Assembly: GCA_022793995.1 (NCBI GenBank)
Contig: JAAWDY010000014.1
Coordinates: 1-64,000 of the forward strand
DNA length: 64,000 nucleotides
Origin: Coprococcus sp.
GTDB taxonomy: Bacteria; Bacillota; Clostridia; Lachnospirales; Lachnospiraceae
Direction of reading: 5' to 3'
Both the position numbers and the translations under genes were made by a program. The first letter of the stretch is position 1, and the number at the start of each line of letters is the position of its first letter. Positions 15,073-23,827 of the stretch are shown here, in pieces. Under the pieces are notes generated by a model. The model was not told the origin of the DNA, made no database searches, and saw nothing but the letters and a program-made list of their open reading frames with translations.

Positions 15073-16842
15073 GTGAATAAAACGGTGATCGAAACAAAAA
15101 ATTTAAGCTTTATGTATCCTGATGCCCAGGAAAAGGCAATTGACGATCAGAGCTTGAAAATAGAAATGGGTGAATTCGTACTTCTGTGCGGCTCGTCCGG
15201 GTCAGGGAAAACAACTCTGGCAAAGTGTCTGAATGGAATCATACCGCACCTATCTGTAGGAGACATGTATGGTGAGGTAAAGGTAAACGATCTCGTTACA
15301 TCGGAAGTCGAGATTCATGAGCTTAGCGGTAATATCGGAATGGTATTCCAGAATCCGGAAGATCAGATCTTTTCAATCCGGGTCAGTGACGAAGTGGCGT
15401 TAGGCGTTGAGTGCCAGGGTTATAAGCACGACGAGATTGTAAAGAGGGTGGAGTATGCCATGCGTAAGCTCCGTATCACCGATATAGCCCAGAGACTTAC
15501 CTTCTCACTTTCAGGTGGACAGAGACAAAAAGTGAGTATTGCGTCGAATCTTGCGATCCTGCCCAAGATCATCGTGCTCGACGATCCCACGACCGACCTG
15601 GATCCGATAAGCAAGCAGGAAGTGATCGATATACTGCAGGAATTGAAGGACGAGATACAGCTTACGATTCCCGGCACGGACGAAAAGGGGAAAATGACCT
15701 TCCTTGTGATCGAGCATGAGCTGACCGACTTGATGGAGTTTACAGATCGAGTCATGGTAATGCACGAAGGAAAAATTGTGCTAAACGGGGAGCCGGGCGT
15801 TATATTTTACGAGAATTATGATTATCTTGATAGTATCGGCGTTAGGATACCGGATCAGATCAGGCTGGCGAAGTATCTCATGGATCAAGGCTTAAGTTAC
15901 GATAAAGTCAAATATCCGGTAAAGAAAGAAGACGTACTTGATTTTGCATGTAAAGTGCTGAAAAACAAAGAAATTACGTTTCCGACGATCAAATATAGAG
16001 ATTACACGATAAAGAACAGGGAAAAAGTTGCCGAGATCAGGAATTTAAGTTTTCGATATCCCACTGCTGAAAAAATGACGTTGAAGAATATCAATTTAGA
16101 TATTTACAAAGGTGAATTTTTTGCGATTGTCGGACATAACGGATCAGGCAAATCAACCCTTATGAAGAACTTGCTCGGGATCCTGTATCCGACGGAAGGC
16201 GAAGTCATCATAAACGGACAGAATACCAAGGAGGTAGAGATATCCAAGCTAATCTTAGATATCGGATACGTATTCCAGAACCCGGATAACCAGTTGTTCT
16301 GCAATTCCGTACGTGAAGAAATTGAGTTTGGCCTGAAGAATAATAAATACCCACAGGATGAAATCGATAAACTGACGGACAGGGCGCTTGAAATCGTGGG
16401 TCTTACAGACCGTCAGAAGGAGCATCCCTTCTCGCTGTCCAGAGGGCAAAGACAACGTCTTGCTGTAGCGACCATGTTAGTCTCCAATCCACGGATTATC
16501 ATGCTTGACGAGCCTACGACAGGACTGGATGAGAAGGATTTAAGAGGAATCCTGCAGCTTATGCAGGAATTGATCGAATATCATGACGGAACGCTGATTA
16601 TGGTAACGCACGACATGGAAGTGGTAGCGAAATACGCCACAAGGGTCGTGGTAGTAGACGATGGACAGATTGTGCTCAACGATGATCCGGATAAAATATT
16701 TAAGGATAATGTGGATAAGCTGGAAAGCCTGAAACTGAAACCTACGATCATCGCAAGCATAACAACGAAGCTGGCCGATTATGGTATGCCGTATGTGCCG
16801 AATTGGAGCTTTTTCGAGGAACAGGTCATAGGTGCAAAATAG
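15073..16842 (+). CDS. ECF transporter ATPase, two ABC domains fused (EcfA-EcfA')
   Basis: This 589-residue protein holds two ABC ATPase domains. Domain 1 (about 1-270): Walker A GSSGSGKTT near residue 38, signature LSGGQRQ, Walker B IIVLDDPTTDLD. Domain 2 (about 310-560): Walker A GHNGSGKST, signature LSRGQRQ, Walker B IIMLDEPTTGLD. In domain 1 the catalytic Glu after Walker B is Asp, and in domain 2 the signature has Arg for Gly. Both changes fall in the same composite site, so one ATP site looks degenerate and the other canonical. Start is GTG with GGAGGT upstream. A hairpin (16841-16868) follows the stop. Confidence 0.93.
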   Translation: MNKTVIETKNLSFMYPDAQEKAIDDQSLKIEMGEFVLLCGSSGSGKTTLAKCLNGIIPHLSVGDMYGEVKVNDLVTSEVEIHELSGNIGMVFQNPEDQIFSIRVSDEVALGVECQGYKHDEIVKRVEYAMRKLRITDIAQRLTFSLSGGQRQKVSIASNLAILPKIIVLDDPTTDLDPISKQEVIDILQELKDEIQLTIPGTDEKGKMTFLVIEHELTDLMEFTDRVMVMHEGKIVLNGEPGVIFYENYDYLDSIGVRIPDQIRLAKYLMDQGLSYDKVKYPVKKEDVLDFACKVLKNKEITFPTIKYRDYTIKNREKVAEIRNLSFRYPTAEKMTLKNINLDIYKGEFFAIVGHNGSGKSTLMKNLLGILYPTEGEVIINGQNTKEVEISKLILDIGYVFQNPDNQLFCNSVREEIEFGLKNNKYPQDEIDKLTDRALEIVGLTDRQKEHPFSLSRGQRQRLAVATMLVSNPRIIMLDEPTTGLDEKDLRGILQLMQELIEYHDGTLIMVTHDMEVVAKYATRVVVVDDGQIVLNDDPDKIFKDNVDKLESLKLKPTIIASITTKLADYGMPYVPNWSFFEEQVIGAK

Positions 16843-16868
16843 AGGGAGAACCTGCGGGTTCTCTCTCT
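16841..16868 (+). terminator. Hairpin after the ECF operon
   Basis: AGAGGGAGAACC (16841-16852) pairs with GGTTCTCTCTCT (16857-16868) across a 4-base loop, starting at the ecfA stop codon. The U-tract is weak, but position and strength suggest the operon end. Confidence 0.65.
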
Positions 16869-16905
16869 ATCCAATTAACAGGAGCGTTATCGTAAACGTG
16901 TGAAA

Positions 16906-17090
16906 TTATGGGATTCTTATGGAAAATCTTTCATATATCCCTGCTGGAATATCCTCCCCAAAGGAGTATTCTTCCATTGTTTCCCTCTCAAAGCTATAAA
17001 TGATAACATATTCTTTCATTGGATCAACGATCCAGTACTCCCGAACGCCCGCGGTACGGTAAGATGAGATGAGATTATCTCTGCTACCTG
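16906..17090 (-). pseudogene. C-terminal remnant of a Uma2-family endonuclease-like gene
   Basis: Reading the minus strand down to a stop at 16906-16908 gives AGVREYWIVDPMKEYVIIY, then SFGEDIPAGIYERFSI. The first piece is the recognisable core of Uma2 (DUF820) proteins, PD-(D/E)XK-fold proteins of unknown role. Upstream in frame only a short SGSRDNLISSYRT segment precedes a stop near 17090, so the N-terminal ~130 residues are gone. The remaining bases to 17389 are AT-rich and show no gene; AAACCA/TGGTTT followed by a T-run near 17124-17152 could be an old terminator. Confidence 0.75.
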
Positions 17091-17389
17091 ATTAGGTGTT
17101 GTGTCTATATTCACTTTTTTGAAACCACCTAAGAAATGGTTTGTTTTTTTTGCAAACATTTTTTCTCTAATCGATATCTCTTTGTTTCAAACTTAAAGCG
17201 CCTCCTGTTTTTAAGATTATTATGGGATATATTTTTGTGGGTACAACTGATTATTGTAAGTAACTATCGTAATAAAATACAGACCGAAGTTCAAGGGCAA
17301 AAATATTGAAATATCCTTTTTCTGGAAGTATAATGAAAGTAAGGAAAAGACATAAAAGAAAAAACATCAAGCAAGAAGGAGAAATCACT

Positions 17390-17527
17390 ATGCGTTACGT
17401 TGGCAAGGATAAATTTCACGTCTATTTAAAATGCGGGAAGTGCAAAGAAGTACATGCATATAAAACACTGAATCCACCTAAAGACGAGAAAAAGTGTGCT
17501 AATTGTAGAACGAGGTATCGCTTCTAG
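17390..17527 (+). CDS. Small zinc-ribbon protein (45 aa)
   Basis: A 45-residue protein with two CxxC knuckles, CGKC at about 16-19 and CANC at about 36-39, a minimal zinc ribbon. AGAAGGAG lies 8 bases before the ATG, a good site. The reading frame continues past the TAG at 17525-17527 in the same frame into the membrane segment and MORN repeats that follow, which suggests it may once have been the N-terminal domain of that protein. Such zinc-ribbon plus membrane plus repeat proteins exist in Firmicutes. Function unknown. Confidence 0.6.
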   Translation: MRYVGKDKFHVYLKCGKCKEVHAYKTLNPPKDEKKCANCRTRYRF

Positions 17528-17677
17528 TTCTTTGCACCTTTTAAACTAACGATGTTGTTTCCTTGGCTTCCGCCGATTATCATGGCGTTATTTTTTGCAA
17601 TGATTATATTCCTATTATCATTTTCGCCGTTCCTACAATATTTTTAATTCAACCAGATCGTAACCACCTCCAATTCA

Positions 17678-19174
17678 TTGTTTACCTCCATTGCGGTTCC
17701 GGTAGTCGGCTCGGTGATCTCGATCCTTCCATACATACACACAAAGAAGGATACGCATGTGTCTGTCGAAAGGAGCATACCCTTGCTGGTGGTTTTAGCG
17801 GAGGTGATTGTACTGGTTTTTGTGATGAATAATATCATCGAAGCCAATTTCAATTCTTTGATGTTTAATAACCCCGTAACGGGAGAACCACAGCAATATT
17901 TTGGAACTGTAATCGGCAACGTCGCATCTGGAGAAGGGCGGTTATTTGACCATCGTGGAAATCTGATTTATTGTGGCGGATTCAACAACAACTTATATAA
18001 TGGTTACAGTGTTAAATATGAGCAGATCAATGCAGTCCACAGCAGCATGTCTGTGGGAGAATATGAATGTGTATATGAAGGGGAGTTTTCAGAAGGCGAA
18101 TATAACGGTCAGGGCAAGGAATACCGCTACGATGCGGAATACACCTTTGAAAAAGAACTTGGGAAATCTACACAGCTTTACTATGAGGGCGAATTTTTAA
18201 AAGGAAAGCATTGTGGACATGGCACTTTATACGAAATAACCCCAAAATATCAAGGTGGTTTTTTTGATGGGATTTATAATGGTTATGGAATGAAATGGTT
18301 CCTGAGTGATAATGAAATTTACCGAATGGAAGGATACTTTAGGGATGGACAAATGAATGGGCATGGAGTCCAATATTACCCTAACGGTCAACCATTTTTT
18401 GAAGGTGAGTATATGGACGGCTTAGGGGTCTCAGGCACATTTTATTTTGAGAATGGAAGTATCAAATATGAGGGTAGTGTGCAGTCGGATAAGTATCATG
18501 GTAGCGGGATCCTTTATTGGGAAAATGGATATACGTGCTATAAAGGTGATTGGAATGAAGGAATGCGGCAAGGTGAGGGGATCAGCTATAGTGAGCAAAC
18601 AGGTTTACAAACGTACAGCGGTGGTTGGCAGAAAAACGAGTGGAGCGGATATGGTACAAAGTATTATGAAGATGGTGTCACTCCTTATTATATCGGGTAT
18701 TGGGAAAAGGGCCAGGAAAGTGGCTGGGGCGTGAGATATTATGAGGATAGTCATAATGAAGAATACCAAAAAGCGAAGGAGGGTACTTGGAGTGACGGAC
18801 GATTGAACGGGAAAGGCACAGCCTATTATGAAAATGGTGAAGTAAGATATACGGGTGGTTGGGTGGATGACGAATATTCTGGGGAAGGGGAATGGAACTG
18901 GGATAATGGTCAGCTATATTTCAAAGGGCATTTTGAGAATGGCATGGTAGAAGGGAATGGAACCACGTATAACAGGGATGGCACCCGTATTTATGAGGGG
19001 GATATTTCCGGCAACAAATGTAATGGTTATGGGACATGCTACTGGGAGAACCAAAAGATTAAATATCAAGGTGAATGGAAGGAAGACAAATATTCTGGGG
19101 AAGGAAAAGAATACAGCAAAGACGGCGAATTGCTTCGCGAAGGTACATTTATGAATGGTGAGTTTATACCGTAA
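17678..19174 (+). CDS. MORN-repeat membrane protein, N-terminus interrupted
   Basis: A 498-residue frame with two hydrophobic helices (about 3-20 and 34-52) followed by at least 14 MORN-like repeats from about residue 70 to the end (typical unit YEGEFKNGKYNGYGxxY). MORN repeats bind lipids or proteins, and bacterial ones are of unknown function. The first available start is a TTG with no ribosome site. In the same frame upstream, an ATG at 17552 begins a hydrophobic stretch (MLFPWLPPIIMALFF...) ended by TAA at 17645-17647, and before that lies the zinc-ribbon ORF ended by TAG at 17525. Probably one ancestral protein broken by two stop codons; if so this entry is a pseudogene. The region is AT-richer than its neighbours. 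Confidence 0.65.
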   Translation: MFTSIAVPVVGSVISILPYIHTKKDTHVSVERSIPLLVVLAEVIVLVFVMNNIIEANFNSLMFNNPVTGEPQQYFGTVIGNVASGEGRLFDHRGNLIYCGGFNNNLYNGYSVKYEQINAVHSSMSVGEYECVYEGEFSEGEYNGQGKEYRYDAEYTFEKELGKSTQLYYEGEFLKGKHCGHGTLYEITPKYQGGFFDGIYNGYGMKWFLSDNEIYRMEGYFRDGQMNGHGVQYYPNGQPFFEGEYMDGLGVSGTFYFENGSIKYEGSVQSDKYHGSGILYWENGYTCYKGDWNEGMRQGEGISYSEQTGLQTYSGGWQKNEWSGYGTKYYEDGVTPYYIGYWEKGQESGWGVRYYEDSHNEEYQKAKEGTWSDGRLNGKGTAYYENGEVRYTGGWVDDEYSGEGEWNWDNGQLYFKGHFENGMVEGNGTTYNRDGTRIYEGDISGNKCNGYGTCYWENQKIKYQGEWKEDKYSGEGKEYSKDGELLREGTFMNGEFIP

Positions 19175-19279
19175 AAGTGGTGAGTTGAAGCGTTTCCAAA
19201 ACCGAAAAGTGTGCTATGGAAGGTTTGGTTTAAAATACGCGTCCCAAAACAAATGTCAGGCGGAAAAACTTTTGTTATA

Positions 19280-19308
19280 TTGTATCTGATTGTCATGCGT
19301 GGTATAAT
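19280..19308 (+). promoter_or_regulatory. Candidate promoter upstream of the UTRA regulator
   Basis: TTGTAT (19280-19285), 17 bp, TATAAT (19303-19308). A transcript would have a ~285-nt leader that contains the 165-bp inverted-repeat element before the regulator at 19602. Confidence 0.55.
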
Positions 19309-19338
19309 AGGAGCACTTGGTGAGGTGTTTACACGAAC

Positions 19339-19503
19339 CTAGTACAATGGAAACTAAGTTTGTTTATGTTAAACTTGTCTCCAATTTCGTCTGCTATGTC
19401 ACAAAATCTAGTCGTAGTAACCGCTACGCCGTTGCTTTTGTTCCTTGTAGATGAAACCGGATCCTGCGTTTATCCTTAAACAACTTAATATCCATTGTAC
19501 TAG
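19339..19503. repeat. 165-bp element bounded by 36-bp inverted repeats
   Basis: CTAGTACAATGGA... at 19339-19374 is matched by the reverse complement of 19468-19503 (shared CTAGTACAATGGA, TAAGTT and GTTTA blocks; about 30 of 36 positions by eye, with small shifts). The interior of about 93 bp has no good frame, although the minus strand carries an open stretch ending in LSFHCTRFV. It resembles a miniature inverted-repeat element or the collapsed ends of a transposon. No clear target-site duplication was seen. Confidence 0.6.
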
Positions 19504-19601
19504 TGCGAATTACCCCGAGGGGTAATATCCAGGAAAACATTGGACAGGCCGGCGGCCTTTGGGCGCGTACTGCGAGAATACAATTTGGGTGGGGACAGAA
19601 G

Positions 19602-20324
19602 ATGAATAATTATACTCCGAAATATGTGATTGTTCAGAATTACATAAAAGATAAGATCAAGTCAGGCGTGCTAAAGCCGGGAGATAAAGTGCCTTCGGAA
19701 CATGATTTATCCAATATGTTCAAAGTTTCGAGGGTGACGATCAATTCTGCGATCACACAGCTTAGGATACAAGGAATCGTTGAGAGTATCAGGGGGAAGG
19801 GAACGTTTGTCAAGTCTGCCGACGATATTTTCCTCAAGATTGACGATGATAAGAAACCGAACTTTAAGATCTCCAGCAGGGGACATAATGACAATCATAA
19901 ACTGATATCGTCAGAGATTCTTACCACAGGTGAAGACAAGACGAATAAATTAATGCTTCTGCCAGGAGAGAAGTATCACCGCATTACCCGGCTGATGTAT
20001 TCCCAGGATAAGGTCATCTCAGTAGAGTATTTGTATTTTCCATATGAATTTTATCCACAAGAAATAGACAGGGAGATCATAGAGGGGAGTTATCTGTATA
20101 GCTTTCTGGAGGAGCATTGCAACAAGAAGCCGAAGTATATGCATACGCACATCGACATTACTTACCCGGATGAGCTGGAACAGAAGTATCTGAAGGCATA
20201 CAAGAATGAACCGCTTCTTCTGTGGTACAGCGCAGTGATCGACGGGAACGATATGGTTCTCGGATATACGGAGAACTGTGCAAGGCCCAATGATTTCCGG
20301 CCCTATCTGAGACAGTCATTATAG
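19602..20324 (+). CDS. GntR-family regulator with UTRA ligand domain (HutC subgroup)
   Basis: A 240-residue protein with an N-terminal winged helix (about 5-72: VIVQNYIKDKIKSGVLKPGDKVPSE in pieces, VSRVTINSAITQLRIQGIV, GKGTFV) and a C-terminal UTRA domain (about 90-235) with ITRLMYSQDKVISVEYLYFP. UTRA proteins usually sense sugar phosphates or amino acid derivatives and control an adjacent uptake or catabolic operon. Here no such operon is adjacent, so its target is unclear. The start at 19602 follows a GGGTGGGGACAGAAG stretch; the frame is open back to 19503 inside the inverted repeat. A strong terminator follows. Confidence 0.88.
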   Translation: MNNYTPKYVIVQNYIKDKIKSGVLKPGDKVPSEHDLSNMFKVSRVTINSAITQLRIQGIVESIRGKGTFVKSADDIFLKIDDDKKPNFKISSRGHNDNHKLISSEILTTGEDKTNKLMLLPGEKYHRITRLMYSQDKVISVEYLYFPYEFYPQEIDREIIEGSYLYSFLEEHCNKKPKYMHTHIDITYPDELEQKYLKAYKNEPLLLWYSAVIDGNDMVLGYTENCARPNDFRPYLRQSL

Positions 20325-20347
20325 ATATTATAAACAGAGATACATAT

Positions 20348-20388
20348 AAAAACCCACGAAAAGGAGCGATCCTTTACCGTGGGTTTTT
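20348..20388. terminator. Bidirectional terminator
   Basis: AAAAACCCACG (20348-20358) pairs with CGTGGGTTTTT (20378-20388), between the convergent UTRA regulator and TetR genes. A-run and T-run on opposite sides make it work in both directions. Confidence 0.9.
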
Positions 20389-20407
20389 GATATGTTAGTG
20401 TACTGTT

Positions 20408-20971
20408 TTATAAAATAGGCAGGATGACGGCACGAAAATATTGGTCCAATTCTTCCGGCGTATGTTTTTTCTTATCCTTTAACCACCATAGGACCATCTC
20501 GACAAAGCTGCCGGAAATGTGGTTAACCAAAAAGTCCTGGGGCAGGTCAAGATTCTTCTTGCGGTCATGATTTACAAATTGTATCTGAATCAATTCGTTG
20601 AGACTTTCTTTAAAATATCGCAAAAAAATTTCACTGCTTTCGCAGGAAAGCAGATCTAGGATATGATTGTCATTTTCCTGTAAATGCTGCAGCAGATGGC
20701 AGAAAACAGACTGCGGAGCCGTATCATTTGAATATAAGCCATGTGTGTGAGTCTGATCTACAGCGCTGTCGATGATATGGCCGAACAATTCCTTACACAC
20801 GACCTCCAGTAATTCATCCTTTGTCCCAAAGTGAGCATAAAATGTGCTCCTTCCGATATTCGCCTCATCCAGTATTTCCTGTACGGTTATTTTCCCATAA
20901 CGTTTCCTCTTAAGAAGTTTCGTAAATGCTGAGAAAACGGCTTGCCTTGTTTTTTGTTGTCTTCGGTCCAT
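20408..20971 (-). CDS. TetR-family regulator beside a P-type ATPase
   Basis: A 187-residue TetR/AcrR protein: N-terminal HTH (about 5-50; ITVQEILDEANIGRSTFYAHFGTKDELL in pieces) and a helical C-terminal ligand domain typical of the TetR_C_7/8-like group. It is transcribed divergently from the metal P-type ATPase at 21155, with dyads in the shared 183-bp gap, so it is the likely repressor of that pump and of itself. The ligand might be a metal or another stress signal; metal-sensing TetR proteins are uncommon, so this remains open. Confidence 0.9.
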   Translation of the reverse strand: MDRRQQKTRQAVFSAFTKLLKRKRYGKITVQEILDEANIGRSTFYAHFGTKDELLEVVCKELFGHIIDSAVDQTHTHGLYSNDTAPQSVFCHLLQHLQENDNHILDLLSCESSEIFLRYFKESLNELIQIQFVNHDRKKNLDLPQDFLVNHISGSFVEMVLWWLKDKKKHTPEELDQYFRAVILPIL

Positions 20972-20999
20972 TATGTTCCTTTCAGAATAATTTCATCAT

Positions 21000-21088
21000 T
21001 TTGTTCAGTAACAAATGAAACGGCTGTTTTGATCGTTGATACATAAGCGGCGCCCGGATTATACTAAATACAGAACAAAATATTTTGT
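21000..21088. promoter_or_regulatory. Two candidate operator dyads between TetR and ATPase genes
   Basis: TTTGTT-CAGT-AACAAA (21000-21015) lies just upstream of the TetR start, and the perfect 14-bp palindrome ACAAAATATTTTGT (21075-21088) lies in front of the ATPase gene. Both contain the half-site TTTGT/ACAAA. The pairing of one dyad per divergent gene suggests TetR operators. Confidence 0.5.
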
Positions 21089-21154
21089 ATCATATAAAAT
21101 GTACCATAACTTTAAAGGCAAGTCAATATGATAGAAAGAGGAGTGTTTCGGGAT

Positions 21155-23023
21155 ATGTTAAAAAAAATCAATGATGTTCTTGCGGGGCTCCCCATGACGA
21201 TCGTAAGCGGTATCTTTCTTGCCGCCAGTCTTGTACTATCGCTTGCGGGGCTCACTGTTCTGATCGACCCGGCCTGGGTAGCGGTCATGATCAGCGGTAT
21301 TCCATTGGTGTATCTTGCTGTCTGGCGACTCATCCATAATGCAGGTATCAGCAAGATTTCCTCCGCGCTTCTAATCTCCATTGCCATGGCAGCCGCCATC
21401 GCGATTCAAGATCTGTTTGCCGCAGGGGAGGTGGCTTTTATTATGGCGATCGGCGCGATTTTAGAAGAGAAAACCACGGAGCGGGCGAGGAAGGGATTAA
21501 AGGATCTTGTCAGCCTTACTCCGCGGCAGGGACGCAGAATATCGAACGGCAAGGAAGAAATGATGAATATAGAGGATATCGTGAAGGACGATTTGCTAAG
21601 GGTACTCCCCGGCGAAGCGATTCCCGCTGATGGAGAGATCATCGCAGGAACAACGTCCGTCGACCAATCGATCATGACGGGCGAGTCACTTCCTGTTGAT
21701 AAGACTGTGGGAGACAGTATGTTCTGCGGTACGATAAACTTATTCGGAGCCGTAGATATCCGTGTTTCCAGTGTGGGTGAGGAGAGCTCTCTACAAAAGC
21801 TGATTCATATGGTAGAAGAGGCGGAGGAGAAAAAGGCGCCGATGGCCCGCATTGCCGATCGGGCCGCGAGTTGGCTCGTCCCAGTGGCTTTACTCATCGC
21901 GGTCGTTGCTTATGCCGCGACGAAGGATATCGTTCGTGCGGTAACCGTACTTGTGGTGTTTTGCCCTTGCGCCTTGGTGCTCGCCACACCGACGGCGATT
22001 ATGGCTGCGATCGGGCAGGCGACAAAGCACGGAGTGATTATCAAATCGGGCGAGGCTCTTGAAAGAATGGGGAAAGTGGAGGTGGCGGCTTTTGACAAAA
22101 CAGGTACGCTTACGAACGGAAATCTTATAGTGAAAGACGTTTACCCGTTTTATGACAAAATAGATGAATCTGTCCTGTTACAAATCACAGCCTCCGCCGA
22201 ACGCTGTTCCGAGCATCCACTTGCCAGAGCGGTCCTATCTTATGCGGAACAGGAACATACCAGACTGTTTGACGTAGAAGATTTCCAAATGTTTCCGGGA
22301 AGAGGAATAACGGCAGTGGTTGATGGGGAAAAAGTTTTTTGCGGCAACGCGGCGTTCCTGGAGGAACAACATATCGTAATCCACATCGAGGCGGCGCAAA
22401 TACTGGAACAATTCAGAAATGAAGGGAAAGCGGTCATCCTTGTGGCAAACGAGGGATACCTTCTGGGCGCCGTAACATTTTCCGATACACTTCGCAGCGC
22501 GGCGGCAGATATGATCGGCAGGCTTGAAAAGTCAGGCGTTCAGGCCGTATTGCTTACCGGCGATCATAAGCAGACGGCAGAGTATTTTGCGAAGCAGATT
22601 GGAATGACAGAGGTTCATGCAGGACTTTTACCGGAGCAAAAGGTGATGGAGATCAAGGCGCTTCAAGCGGAGGGCAAAAAAGTCTGTATGATAGGCGACG
22701 GGGTCAATGACGCTCCTGCACTTAAGACTGCCGATGTCGGCGTCGCTATGGGGGTTATGGGAAGCGACATTGCGGTGGACGCGGCAGACATTGCGCTGAT
22801 GAGCGACGACATCGAGAAGCTGCCGTATTTAAAGCGGCTGTCCAACGCATGCGTAAGAACAATCAAATTCAGCATTGCACTATCGCTTTGCATCAATTTG
22901 GTTGCAATCACATTATCTCTTTTAGGGCGGCTTAACCCGACTACAGGAGCGTTGGTACATAACTGCGGATCTTGTTTTGTCGTATTGGTTGCAGCGTTAT
23001 TGTACGACCGAAAATTTGAGTAA
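21155..23023 (+). CDS. Heavy-metal-translocating P-type ATPase (P1B)
   Basis: A ~622-residue P1B pump that exports metal with ATP. Visible motifs: membrane helices from about residue 10, TGESLPVDK (about 175), the ion-channel motif CPC in VVFCPCALVLATP (about 269), phosphorylation site DKTGTLT (about 313), GDGVNDAPAL (about 513). There is no N-terminal metal-binding domain with CxxC, and no His-Pro change was examined in detail (SEHPLARAV is present). CPC pumps handle Cu, Zn, Cd or Pb; lack of an HMBD leaves this open. ATG at 21155 has AGGAG 11 bases upstream; ATG at 21128 is an alternative. Divergent TetR gene suggests induced expression. Confidence 0.92.
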   Translation: MLKKINDVLAGLPMTIVSGIFLAASLVLSLAGLTVLIDPAWVAVMISGIPLVYLAVWRLIHNAGISKISSALLISIAMAAAIAIQDLFAAGEVAFIMAIGAILEEKTTERARKGLKDLVSLTPRQGRRISNGKEEMMNIEDIVKDDLLRVLPGEAIPADGEIIAGTTSVDQSIMTGESLPVDKTVGDSMFCGTINLFGAVDIRVSSVGEESSLQKLIHMVEEAEEKKAPMARIADRAASWLVPVALLIAVVAYAATKDIVRAVTVLVVFCPCALVLATPTAIMAAIGQATKHGVIIKSGEALERMGKVEVAAFDKTGTLTNGNLIVKDVYPFYDKIDESVLLQITASAERCSEHPLARAVLSYAEQEHTRLFDVEDFQMFPGRGITAVVDGEKVFCGNAAFLEEQHIVIHIEAAQILEQFRNEGKAVILVANEGYLLGAVTFSDTLRSAAADMIGRLEKSGVQAVLLTGDHKQTAEYFAKQIGMTEVHAGLLPEQKVMEIKALQAEGKKVCMIGDGVNDAPALKTADVGVAMGVMGSDIAVDAADIALMSDDIEKLPYLKRLSNACVRTIKFSIALSLCINLVAITLSLLGRLNPTTGALVHNCGSCFVVLVAALLYDRKFE

Positions 23024-23140
23024 TGCAAATAGATTCTAAAAAATGGAATAAGTCTCCTCATTTTTGTACATACTTGGGTCATAAGGAACGGCAGATTTTA
23101 TCGGCCGTGCGTATAAAATTGACCGGGGAGGTACATAAAA

Positions 23141-23827
23141 GTGAAACAGGGACGAAGCGAAGTATATTTACCGGAGGAATATGAGAAGCTGTATACAGCC
23201 AGGAGAAGGCGGAGAAAGAGCAGGATTTGCATGTTTATCGCTGTGGCGGCGGGATTGCTTCTGACCGGGAGCGTCCTGCGTGTCAGGCAGGTGAACGCGA
23301 AGGTACAGGAGACGCAGCAGGAGTTGGCGGGCGAGGTGTTCCGTTTCCATGTGCTGGCAAACAGTGACAGCGAAAAGGATCAGGCTTTGAAAATGAAGGT
23401 GAAAGAAGAAGTGCTTTCTTTTATGAAGAGAGAGCTTCCAGATGCGAAAAGCGCAGAGGAGACGAAGGCATGGGCAAAGGAAAACCTTGGGAAGATTGAG
23501 GAATTGACAGAGACGGTCGTCCGCAATGAAGGATTCGGATATACAGCTCATGCAGAGGTGGCAATGTGCGATTTCCCGGACAAAACATACGGGGACGTGA
23601 CCTTCCCGGCGGGGCGCTATGAGGCGCTCAGAATAGAAATCGGAGCGGGAGGAGGGCATAACTGGTGGTGCGTCCTGTACCCGAATCTCTGCTTTCTCGA
23701 CGCGGTGCATGCAGTCGTGCCGGACGAAGGAAAAGAAGAACTGAAAGACGTGCTGACAGACGAGGAATACGACCTGGTGACGATGGGGACGGATTTTAAG
23801 ATCCGCTGGTTCTTCCTGGGGGATTAA
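23141..23827 (+). CDS. spoIIR: Stage II sporulation protein R
   Basis: SpoIIR is made in the forespore under sigma F and crosses into the intermembrane space to trigger SpoIIGA processing of pro-sigma E. The 228-residue protein has a basic N-terminus, one membrane/signal helix (about 29-47), and the family core FRFHVLANSDSEKDQALKMKV, ARGK-like basic stretch, and GGGHNWWCVLYPNLCF. The start is GTG with GGGAGGT 9 bases upstream. Its presence supports a spore-forming host. It is not in an operon with other sporulation genes here. Confidence 0.93.
   Translation: MKQGRSEVYLPEEYEKLYTARRRRRKSRICMFIAVAAGLLLTGSVLRVRQVNAKVQETQQELAGEVFRFHVLANSDSEKDQALKMKVKEEVLSFMKRELPDAKSAEETKAWAKENLGKIEELTETVVRNEGFGYTAHAEVAMCDFPDKTYGDVTFPAGRYEALRIEIGAGGGHNWWCVLYPNLCFLDAVHAVVPDEGKEELKDVLTDEEYDLVTMGTDFKIRWFFLGD

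Noticed and set aside
17563..17832. 89-codon plus-strand ORF across the MORN gene start
   Set aside because: Different frame from the MORN frame, no ribosome site, Cys-rich random-looking sequence.
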